From Piscicola geometra (lineage: Eukaryota; Annelida; Clitellata; Hirudinida; Piscicolidae): a stretch of DNA of 64,000 bases. The notes beneath the pieces are model-generated. The model searched no databases, had not been told where the DNA came from, and worked only from the letters and a program-made list of their open reading frames with translations. The stretch covers positions 10,281,626 through 10,345,625 of the forward strand of contig OX030958.1 in assembly GCA_943735955.1 (NCBI GenBank). Direction: 5' to 3'. Within the stretch, counting starts at the first letter, position 1. Each line of letters starts with the position of its first letter. Below are positions 24,660-35,485 of this stretch, piece after piece. Both the position numbers and the translations under genes were made by a program.

Positions 24660-24826
24660 TGTCTCATGATTGAACGAAAGATTTTTTAAAAACTTCATTT
24701 TAAAAATTTTTTCACTGGCAATGAAATTCCACGCTAGGCCGAGATCCTCGCCGCTCCGGTCGAATGCGCGAGAAAACATGCTTTAATCGGCTTGGGTCCC
24801 ATTGAAACGCAATTATAATCTGTAAA
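24657..24826 (+). repeat. rDNA unit 3: partial presumed ETS, 170 bp
   Basis: Begins ATTTGTCTCATGATTG at the end of 18S copy 2 and follows units 1 and 2 to ATAATCTGTAAA, then diverges (unit 2 continues CGATTATAAAAAG, here TTTACTCTTAAT). It shares GCCGCTCCGGTCG and ACTGGCAATG with unit 2 against unit 1, and has its own change (ATGCTTTAATCGGC for ATGCCTTCACCGGC). It has no 18S part. Confidence 0.87.
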
Positions 24827-25010
24827 TTTACTCTTAATTTTCTAAGACTTTCAAGTTTTTCAACGGCATCCGCCGTCGCATCTCCTATCTCCCTCGATGA
24901 CCGCTCACTTAGTGTATTAACAACTCGTTTCGATCTTATCGTCTATTTATCGTAATTAAATTTTTTTTTTGCTTTATTCACCCCCCTTAGTTAAGGAAAA
25001 AGGGTAGATA
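24827..25010. other. Unique stretch between ETS unit 3 and the internal 18S piece
   Basis: 184 bp with no gene recognised. It contains the second imperfect direct repeat (24926-24950), a run of ten T at 24961-24970 and six C at 24981-24986. The T-run could be read as a terminator-like signal, but no supporting context exists. The origin of this segment is unknown; it could be rDNA spacer or filler from the rearrangement. Confidence 0.45.
24926..24950 (+). repeat. Imperfect direct repeat A, right of the ETS units
   Basis: Second copy of the 22997-23020 element (core TTTCGATCTTATCGTCT). With the first copy it brackets the three ETS units. Confidence 0.5.
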
Positions 25011-25073
25011 TGACCCCGCGGGCAGTCTCCGGGAAACCAAAGATTTTTGATTCCGGGGGAAGTATGGTTGCAA
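25011..25073 (+). pseudogene. Internal 18S rRNA fragment at the right array junction
   Basis: 63 bp in sense orientation matching the conserved mid-18S segment that contains CGGGCAG, TCCGGGAAACCAAAG, TTCCGGGGGAAGTATGG and TTGCAA. In intact genes TTGCAAAGCTGAAAC follows; here TTGCAA is followed by GACGATGAAGAC, the first satellite monomer. The stretch is far downstream in the 18S gene from the pieces at 23654 and 24400. A short frame starting at 25047 runs from this scrap into the satellite and is not a gene. Confidence 0.85.
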
Positions 25074-27521
25074 GACGATGAAGACGATGAAGACGATGAA
25101 GACGATGAAGACGGTGAAGACGATGAAGACGATGAAGACGATGAAGACGATGAAGACGATGAAGACGATGAAGACGGTGAAGACGATGAAGACGATGAAG
25201 ACGGTGAAGACGGTGAAGACGATGAAGACGAACGATGAAGACGGTGAAGACGATGAAGACGGTGAAGACAGACGATGAAGACGATGAAGACGTCGAAGAC
25301 GATGAAGACGATGAAGACGGTGAAGACGGTGAAGACGATGAAGACGATGAAGACGAACGATGAAGACGGAGAAGACGGTGAAGACGGTGAAGACGGTGAA
25401 GACCATGAAGACGGTGAAGACGATGAAGACGATGAAGACGGTGAAGACGGTGAAGACGGTGAAGACGAACGATGAAGACGATGAAGACAGTGAAGACGAT
25501 GAAGACGATGAAAACGGTGAAAACGATGAAGACGGTGAAGACGATGAAGACGGTGAAGACGATGAAGACGGTGAAGACGGTAAAGACGAACGATGAAGAC
25601 GATGAAGACGGTGAAGACGATGAAGACGGTGAAGACGATGAAGACGGTGAAGACGATGAAGACGATGAAGACGGTGAAGACGATGAAGACGGTGAAGACG
25701 ATGAAGACGATGAAGACGGTGAAGACGGTGAAGACGGTGAAGACGGTGAAGACGGTGAAGACGATGAAGACGGTGAAGACGATGAAGACGGTGAAGACGG
25801 TGAAGACGGTGAAGACGAACGATGAAGACGATGAAGACGGTGAAGACGATGAAGACGGTGAAGACGAACGATGAAGACGGTGAAGACGGTGAAGACGATG
25901 AAGACGGTGAAGACGATGAAGACGGTGAAGACGGTGAAGACGATGAAGACGGTGAAGACGATGAAGACGATGAAGACGATGAAGACGATGAAGACGGTGA
26001 AGACGGTGAAGACGATGAAGACGGTGAAGACGGTGAAGACGGTGAAGACGATGAAGACGGTGAAGACGATGAAGACGGTGAAGACGATGAAGACGGTGAA
26101 GACGGTGAAGACGAACGATGAAGACGATGAAGACGGTGAAGACGATGAAGACGATGAAGACGGTGAAGACGATGAAGACGATGAAGACGAATAAGACGGT
26201 GAAGACGGTGAAGACGGTGAAGACGGTGAAGACGAACGATGAAGACGATGAAGACGGTGAAGACGATGAAGACGGTGAAGACGATGAAGACGGTGAAGAC
26301 GATGAAGACGATGAAGACGGTGAAGACGATGAAGACGGTGAAGACGGTGAAGACGGTGAAGACGGTGAAGACGATGAAGACGATGAAGACGGTGAAGACG
26401 GTGAAGACGATGAAGACGGTGAAGACGGTGAAGACGGTGAAGACGATGAAGACGGTGAAGACGATGAAGACGGTGAAGACGGTGAAGACGATGAAGACGG
26501 TGAAGACGGTGAAGACGAACGAGAAAGACGATGAAGACGGTGAAGACGATGAAGACGATGAAAACGGTGAAGACGATGAAGACGGTGAAGACGATGAAGA
26601 CGGTGAAGACGGTGAAGACGAACGATGAAGACAATGAAGACGGTGAAGACGATGAAGACGGTGAAGACGATGAAGACGGTGAAGACGAACGATGAAGAAG
26701 ATGAAGACGGTGAAGAAGATGAAGACGGTGAAGACGATGAAGACGATGAAGACGGTGAAGACGGTGAAGACGATGAAGACGAACGATGAAGACGGAGAAG
26801 ACGGTGAAGACGGTGAAGACGGTGAAGACGGTGAAGACGGTGAAGACGGTGAAGACGGTGAAAATGATGAAGACGGTGAAGACGATGAAGACGGTGAAGA
26901 CGATGAAGACGGTGAAGACGGTGAAGACGAACGATGAAGACGATGAAGACGGTGAAGACGATGAAGACGGTGAAGACGGTGAAGACGATGAAGACGGTGA
27001 AGACGATGAAGACGATGAAGACGGTGAAGACGGTGAAGACGGTGAAGACGATGAAGACGGTGAAGACGATGAAGACGGTGAAGACGATGAAGACGGTGAA
27101 GACGGTGAAGACGAACGATGAAGACGATGAAGACGGTGAAGACGATGAAGACGATGAAGACGATGAAGACGGTGAAGACGGTGAAGACGGTGAAGACGAT
27201 GAAGACGATGAAGACGGTGAAGACGGTGAAGACGGTGAAGACGGTGAAGACGGTGAAGACGAACGATGAAGACGATGAAGACGGTGAAGACGATGAAGAC
27301 GGTGAAGACGATGAAGACGATGAAGACGGTGAAGACGATGAAGACGGTGAAGACGGTGAAGACGGAGAAGACGGTGAAGACGATGAAGACGATGAAGACG
27401 GTGAAGACGGTGAAGACGATGAAGACGGTGAAGACGGTGAAGACGGTGAAGACGATGAAGACGGTGAAGACGATGAAGACGGTGAAGACGATGAAGACGG
27501 TGAAGACGGTGAAGACGAACG

Positions 27522-30500
27522 ATGAAGACGATGAAGACGGTGAAGACGATGAAGACGATGAAAACGGTGAAGACGATGAAGACGGTGAAGACGATGAAGA
27601 CGGTGAAGACGATGAAGACGGTGAAGACGAACGATGAAGACGATGAAGACGGTGAAGACGATGAAGACGGTGAAGACGATGAAGACGGTGAAGACGGTGA
27701 AGACGGTAAAGAAGGTGAAGACGATGAAGACGGTGAAGACGATGAAGACGGTAAAGACGATGAAGACGGTGAAGACGGTGAAGACGAACGATGAAGACGG
27801 TGAAGACGATGAAGACGATGAAGACGGTGAAGACGGTGAAGACGGTGAAGACGGTGAAGACGATGAAGACGGTGAAGACGGAGAAGACGGTGAAGACGAT
27901 GAAGACGATGAAGACGGTGAAGACGGTGAAGACGATGAAGACGGTGAAGACGGTGAAGACGGTGAAGACGATGAAGACGGTGAAGACGATGAAGACGGTG
28001 AAGACGGTGAAGACGGAGAAGACGGTGAAGACGATGAAGACGATGAAGACGGTGAAGACGGTGGAGACGATGAAGACGGTGAAGACGGTGAAGACGGTGA
28101 AGACGATGAAGACGGTGAAGACGATGAAGACGGTGAAGACGATGAAGACGGTGAAGACGGTGAAGACGAACGATGAAGACGATGAAGACGGTGAAGACGA
28201 TGAAGACGATGAAAACGGTGAAGACGATGAAGACGGTGAAGACGATGAAGACGGTGAAGACGATGAAGACGGTGAAGACGAACGATGAAGACGATGAAGA
28301 CGGTGAAGACGATGAAGACGGTGAAGACGATGAAGACGGTGAAGACGGTGAAGACGGTGAAGACGGTAAAGACGGTGAAGACGATGAAGACGGTGAAGAC
28401 GATGAAGACGGTAAAGACGATGAAGACGGTGAAGACGGTGAAGACGAACGATGAAGACGGTGAAGACGATGAAGACGATGAAGACGGTGAAGACGATGAA
28501 GACGGTGAAGACGGTGAAGACGGTGAAGACGGTGAAGACGATGAAGACGGTGAAGACGGAGAAGACGGTGAAGACGATGAAGACGATGAAGACGGTGAAG
28601 ACGGTGAAGACGATGAAGACGGTGAAGACGGTGAAGACGGTGAAGACGATGAAGACGGTGAAGACGATGAAGACGGTGAAGACGATGAAGACGGTGAAGA
28701 CGGTGAAGACGAACGATGAAGACGATGAAGACGGTGAAGACGATGAAGACGATGAAAACGGTGAAGACGATGAAGACGGTGAAGACGATGAAGACGGTGA
28801 AGACGATGAAGACGGTGAAGACGAACGATGAAGACGATGAAGACGGTGAAGACGATGAAGACGGTGAAGACGATGAAGACGGTGAAGACGGTGAAGACGA
28901 ACGATGAAGACGATGAAGACGGTGAAGACGATGAAGACGGTGAAGACGATGAAGACGATGAAGACGGTGAAGACGATGAAGACGGTGAAGACGGTGAAGA
29001 CGGAGAAGACGGTGAAGACGGTGAAGACGATGAAGACGGTGAAGACGGAGAAGACGGTGAAGACGATGAAGACGATGAAGACGGTGAAGACGGTGAAGAC
29101 GATGAAGACGGTGAAGACGGTGAAGACGGTGAAGACGATGAAGACGGTGAAGACGATGAAGACGGTGAAGACGATGAAGACGGTGAAGACGGTGAAGACG
29201 AACGATGAAGACGATGAAGACGGTGAAGACGATGAAGACGATGAAAACGGTGAAGACGATGAAGACGGTGAAGACGATGAAGACGGTGAAGACGATGAAG
29301 ACGGTGAAGACGAACGATGAAGACGATGAAGACGGTGAAGACGATGAAGACGGTGAAGACGATGAAGACGGTGAAGACGAACGATGAAGACGATGAAGAC
29401 GGTGAAGACGATGAAGACGGTGAAGACGATGAAGACGATGAAGACGGTGAAGACGATGAAGACGGTGAAGACGGTGAAGACGGAGAAGACGGTGAAGACG
29501 ATGAAGACGATGAAGACGGTGAAGACGGTGAAGACGATGAAGACGGTGAAGACGGTGAAGACGGTGAAGACGATGAAGACGGTGAAGACGATGAAGACGG
29601 TGAAGACGATGAAGACGGTGAAGACGGTGAAGACGAACGATGAAGACGATGAAGACGGTGAAGACGATGAAGACGATGAAAACGGTGAAGACGATGAAGA
29701 CGGTGAAGACGATGAAGACGGTGAAGACGATGAAGACGGTGAAGACGATGAAGACGGTGAAGACGGTGAAGACGAACGATGAAGACGATGAAGACGGTGA
29801 AGACGATGAAGACGATGAAGACGATGAAGACGGTGAAGACGGTGAAGACGGTGAAGACGGTGAAGACGGTGAAGACGAACGATGAAGACGATGAAGACGG
29901 TGAAGACGATGAAGACGGTGAAGACGATGAAGACGATGAAGACGGTGAAGACGATGAAGACGGTGAAGACGGTGAAGACGGAGAAGACGGTGAAGACGAT
30001 GAAGACGATGAAGACGGTGAAGACGGTGAAGACGATGAAGACGGTGAAGACGGTGAAGACGGTGAAGACGATGAAGACGGTGAAGACGATGAAGACGGTG
30101 AAGACGATGAAGACGGTGAAGACGGTGAAGACGAACGATGAAGACGATGAAGACGGTGAAGACGATGAAGACGATGAAAACGGTGAAGACGATGAAGACG
30201 GTGAAGACGATGAAGACGGTGAAGACGATGAAGACGGTGAAGACGAACGATGAAGACGATGAAGACGGTGAAGACGATGAAGACGGTGAAGACGATGAAG
30301 ACGGTGAAGACGGTGAAGACGGTAAAGAAGGTGAAGACGATGAAGACGGTGAAGACGATGAAGACGGTAAAGACGATGAAGACGGTGAAGACTGTGAAGA
30401 CGAACGATGAAGACGGTGAAGACGATGAAGACGATGAAGACGGTGAAGACGGTGAAGACGGTGAAGACGGTGAAGACGATGAAGACGGTGAAGACGGAGA

Positions 30501-32265
30501 AGACGGTGAAGACGATGAAGACGATGAAGACGATGAAGACGGTGAAGACGGTGAAGACGATGAAGACGGTGAAGACGGTGAAGACGGTGAAGACGATGAA
30601 GACGGTGAAGACGATGAAGACGGTGAAGACGGTGAAGACGGAGAAGACGGTGAAGACGATGAAGACGATGAAGACGGTGAAGACGGTGAAGACGATGAAG
30701 ACGGTGAAGACGGTGAAGACGGTGAAGACGATGAAGACGGTGAAGACGATGAAGACGGTGAAGACGATGAAGACGGTGAAGACGGTGAAGACGAACGATG
30801 AAGACGATGAAGACGGTGAAGACGATGAAGACGATGAAAACGGTGAAGACGATGAAGACGGTGAAGACGATGAAGACGGTGAAGACGATGAAGACGGTGA
30901 AGACGAACGATGAAGACGATGAAGACGGTGAAGACGATGAAGACGGTGAAGACGATGAAGACGGTGAAGACGGTGAAGACGGTGAAGACGGTAAAGACGG
31001 TGAAGACGATGAAGACGGTGAAGACGATGAAGACGGTAAAGACGATGAAGACGGTGAAGACGGTGAAGACGAACGATGAAGACGGTGAAGACGATGAAGA
31101 CGATGAAGACGGTGAAGACGATGAAGACGGTGAAGACGGTGAAGACGGTGAAGACGGTGAAGACGATGAAGACGGTGAAGACGGAGAAGACGGTGAAGAC
31201 GATGAAGACGATGAAGACGCAGAAGACGGTGAAGACGATGAAGACGGTGAAGACGGTGAAGACGGTGAAGACGATGAAGACGGTGAAGACGATGAAGACG
31301 GTGAAGACGATGAAGACGGTGAAGACGGTGAAGACGAACGATGAAGACGATGAAGACGGTGAAGACGATGAAGACGATGAAAACGGTGAAGACGATGAAG
31401 ACGGTGAAGACGATGAAGACGGTGAAGACGATGAAGACGGTGAAGACGATGAAGACGGTGAAGACGAACGATGAAGACGATGAAGACGGTGAAGACGATG
31501 AAGACGGTGAAGACGATGAAGACGGTGAAGACGGTGAAGACGAACGATGAAGACGATGAAGACGGTGAAGACGATGAAGACGGTGAAGACGATAAAGACG
31601 ATGAAGACGGTGAAGACGATGAAGACGGTGAAGACGGTGAAGACGGAGAAGACGGTGAAGACGGTGAAGACGATGAAGACGGTGAAGACGGAGAAGACGG
31701 TGAAGACGATGAAGACGATGAAGACGGTGAAGACGGTGAAGACGATGAAGACGGTGAAGACGGTGAAGACGGTGAAGACGATGAAGACGGTGAAGACGAT
31801 GAAGACGGTGAAGACGGTGAAGACGAACGATGAAGACGATGAAGACGGTGAAGACGATGAAGACGATGAAAACGGTGAAGACGATGAAGACGGTGAAGAC
31901 GATGAAGACGGTGAAGACGATGAAGACGGTGAAGACGAACGATGAAGACGATGAAGACGGTGAAGACGATGAAGACGGTGAAGACGATGAAGACGGTGAA
32001 GACGAACGATGAAGACGATGAAGACGGTGAAGACGATGAAGACGGTGAAGACGATGAAGACGATGAAGACGGTGAAGACGATGAAGACGGTGAAGACGGT
32101 GAAGACGGAGAAGACGGTGAAGACGATGAAGACGATGAAGACGGTGAAGACGGTGAAGACGATGAAGACGGTGAAGACGGTGAAGACGGTGAAGACGATG
32201 AAGACGGTGAAGACGATGAAGACGGTGAAGACGATGAAGACGGTGAAGACGGTGAAGACGAACGA
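27522..32265 (+). repeat. Pair of about 2.6-kb HOR units (from 27522 and from 30138)
   Basis: Marks from 27522 (27634, 27791, 28173, 28285, 28451, 28716, 28828, 28904, 29205, 29317, 29384, 29640) are matched from 30138 (30250, 30407, 30798, 30910, 31076, 31341, 31471, 31547, 31830, 31942, 32009, 32265). Offsets stay within 2616-2643 because single 9-mer blocks were gained or lost. A private GGTAAAGAAGGTG variant occurs near 27706 and 30322. Each unit is itself made of 435-660-bp subunits that begin with an interval of 112 or 130 bp. Confidence 0.85.
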
Positions 32266-34009
32266 TGAAGACGATGAAGACGGTGAAGACGATGAAGACG
32301 ATGAAAACGGTGAAGACGATGAAGACGGTGAAGACGATGAAGACGGTGAAGACGATGAAGACGGTGAAGACGAACGATGAAGACGATGAAGACGGTGAAG
32401 ACGATGAAGACGGTGAAGACGATGAAGACGGTGAAGACGGTGAAGACGGTAAAGACGGTGAAGACGATGAAGACGGTGAAGACGATGAAGACGGTAAAGA
32501 CGATGAAGACGGTGAAGACGGTGAAGACGAACGATGAAGACGGTGAAGACGATGAAGACGATGAAGACGGTGAAGACGATGAAGACGGTGAAGACGGTGA
32601 AGACGGTGAAGACGGTGAAGACGATGAAGACGATGAAGACGGTGAAGACGGTGAAGACGATGAAGACGGTGAAGACGGTGAAGACGGTGAAGACGATGAA
32701 GACGGTGAAGACGATGAAGACGGTGAAGACGATGAAGACGGTGAAGACGGTGAAGACGAACGATGAAGACGATGAAGACGGTGAAGACGATGAAGACGAT
32801 GAAAACGGTGAAGACGATGAAGACGGTGAAGACGATGAAGACGGTGAAGACGATGAAGACGGTGAAGACGAACGATGAAGACGATGAAGACGGTGAAGAC
32901 GATGAAGACGGTGAAGACGGTGAAGACGAACGATGAAGACGATGAAGACGGTGAAGACGATGAAGACGGTGAAGACGATGAAGACGATGAAGACGGTGAA
33001 GACGATGAAGACGGTGAAGACGGTGAAGACGGAGAAGACGGTGAAGACGATGAAGACGATGAAGACGGTGAAGACGGTGAAGACGATGAAGACGGTGAAG
33101 ACGGTGAAGACGGTGAAGACGATGAAGACGGTGAAGACGATGAAGACGGTGAAGACGATGAAGACGGTGAAGACGGTGAAGACGAACGATGAAGACGATG
33201 AAGACGGTGAAGACGATGAAGACGATGAAAACGGTGAAGACGATGAAGACGGTGAAGACGATGAAGACGGTGAAGACGATGAAGACGGTGAAGACGAACG
33301 ATGAAGACGATGAAGACGGTGAAGACGATGAAGACGGTGAAGACGATGAAGACGGTGAAGACGGTGAAGACGGTAAAGACGGTGAAGACGATGAAGACGG
33401 TGAAGACGATGAAGACGGTAAAGACGATGAAGACGGTGAAGACGGTGAAGACGAACGATGAAGACGGTGAAGACGATGAAGACGATGAAGACGGTGAAGA
33501 CGATGAAGACGGTGAAGACGGTGAAGACGGTGAAGACGGTGAAGACGATGAAGACGGTGAAGACGATGAAGACGGTGAAGACGGTGAAGACGGTGAAGAC
33601 GATGAAGACGGTGAAGACGATGAAGACGGTGAAGACGATGAAGACGGTGAAGACGGTGAAGACGAACGATGAAGACGATGAAGACGGTGAAGACGATGAA
33701 GACGATGAAAACGGTGAAGACGATGAAGACGGTGAAGACGATGAAGACGGTGAAGACGATGAAGACGGTGAAGACGAACGATGAAGACGATGAAGACGAT
33801 GAAGACGATGAAGACGGTGAAGACGATGAAGACGGTGAAGACGGTGAAGACGGTGAAGACGGTGAAAACGATGAAGACGGTGAAGACGGTGAAGACGGTG
33901 AAGACGATGAAGACGGTGAAGACGATGAAGACGATGAAGACGATGAAGACGATGAAGACGATGAAGACGAAGAAGACGGTGAAGACGATGAAGACGATGA
34001 AGACGAACG

Positions 34010-35064
34010 ATGAAGACGGAGAAGACGGTGAAGACGGTGAAGACGGTGAAAACGGTGAAAACGGTGAAGACGGTGAAGACGATGAAGACGGTGAAGACGA
34101 TGAAGACGGTGAAGACGATGAAGACGGTGAAGACGGTGAAGACGATGAAGACGGTGAAGACGATGAAGACGGTGAAGACGATGAAGACGGTGAAGACGGT
34201 GAAGACGAACGATGAAGACGGTGAAGACGATGAAGACGATGAAAACGGTGAAGACGATGAAGACGGTGAAGACGATGAAGACGGTGAAGACGGTGAAGAC
34301 GAACGATGAAGACGATGAAGACGGTGAAGACGATGAAGACGGTGAAGACGATGAAGACGGTGAAGACGATGAAGACGGTGAAGACGAATGATGAAGACGA
34401 TGAAGACGGTGAAGACGATGAAGACGGTGAAGACGATGAAGACGGTGAAAACGGTGAAGACGGTGAAGACGGTGAAAACGATGAAGACGGTGAAGACGGT
34501 GAAGACGGTGAAGACGGTGAAAACGATGAAGACGATGAAGACGGTGAAGACGATGAAGACGGTGAAGACGGTGAAGACGGTGAAGACGATGAAGACGGTG
34601 AAGACGATGAAGACGATGAAGACGATGAAGACGATGAAGACGATGAAGACGAAGAAGACGGTGAAGACGATGAAGACGATGAAGACGAACGATGAAGACG
34701 GAGAAGACGGTGAAGACGGTGAAGACGGTGAAAACGGTGAAGACGGTGAAGACGATGAAGACGGTGAAGACGATGAAGACGGTGAAGACGATGAAGACGG
34801 TGAAGACGGTGAAGACGATGAAGACGGTGAAGACGATGAAGACGGTGAAGACGATGAAGACGGTGAAGACGGTGAAGACGAACGATGAAGACGGTGAAGA
34901 CGATGAAGACGATGAAAACGGTGAAGACGATGAAGACGGTGAAGACGATGAAGACGGTGAAGACGGTGAAGACGAACGATGAAGACGATGAAGACGGTGA
35001 AGACGATGAAGACGGTGAAGACGATGAAGACGGTGAAGACGATGAAGACGGTGAAGACGAATGA
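34010..35064 (+). repeat. About 680-bp HOR pair with GAATGATG marks
   Basis: Marks at 34010, 34212, 34306 and the variant mark GAATGATG near 34386 recur at 34692, 34885, 34979 and near 35059 (offsets 682 then 673). A GAT-rich stretch ending GACGAAGAAGACGG occurs before both (near 33966 and 34648). The 9-bp change of offset is the loss of one monomer. Confidence 0.8.
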
Positions 35065-35485
35065 TGAAGACGATGAAGACGGTGAAGACGATGAAGACGG
35101 TGAAGACGATGAAGACGGTGAAAACGGTGAAGACGGTGAAGACGGTGAAAACGATGAAGACGGTGAAGACGATGAAGACGGTGAAGGCGATGAAGACGAT
35201 GAAGACGGTGAAGACGATGAAGACGGTGAAGACGGTGAAGACGGTGAAGACGGTGAAGACGGTGAAGACGATGAAGACGGTGAAGACGGTGAAGACGATG
35301 AAGACGGTGAAGACGGTGAAGACGGTGAAGACGGTGAAGACGATGAAGACGGTGAAGACGATGAAGACGGTGAAGACGGTGAAGACGATGAAGACGGTGA
35401 AGACGTTGAAGACGAACGATGAAGACGATGAAGACGGTGAAGACGATGAAGACGGTGAAGACGGTGAAGACGGTGAAGACGAACG

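Noticed and set aside
24961..24970. T-run as a Pol I or Pol III terminator
   Set aside because: An isolated T10 in A/T-rich DNA with no demonstrated transcript; not enough to call.
22985..25010. Retrotransposon of the rDNA-inserting R-element type
   Set aside because: No reverse transcriptase or endonuclease coding sequence in any frame of the island, and the segments resolve as rDNA pieces plus short unique DNA.
25047..25238. Frame starting MIPGEVWLQ and continuing with acidic repeats
   Set aside because: The first residues are translated 18S rRNA sequence fused to satellite; no promoter or gene context.
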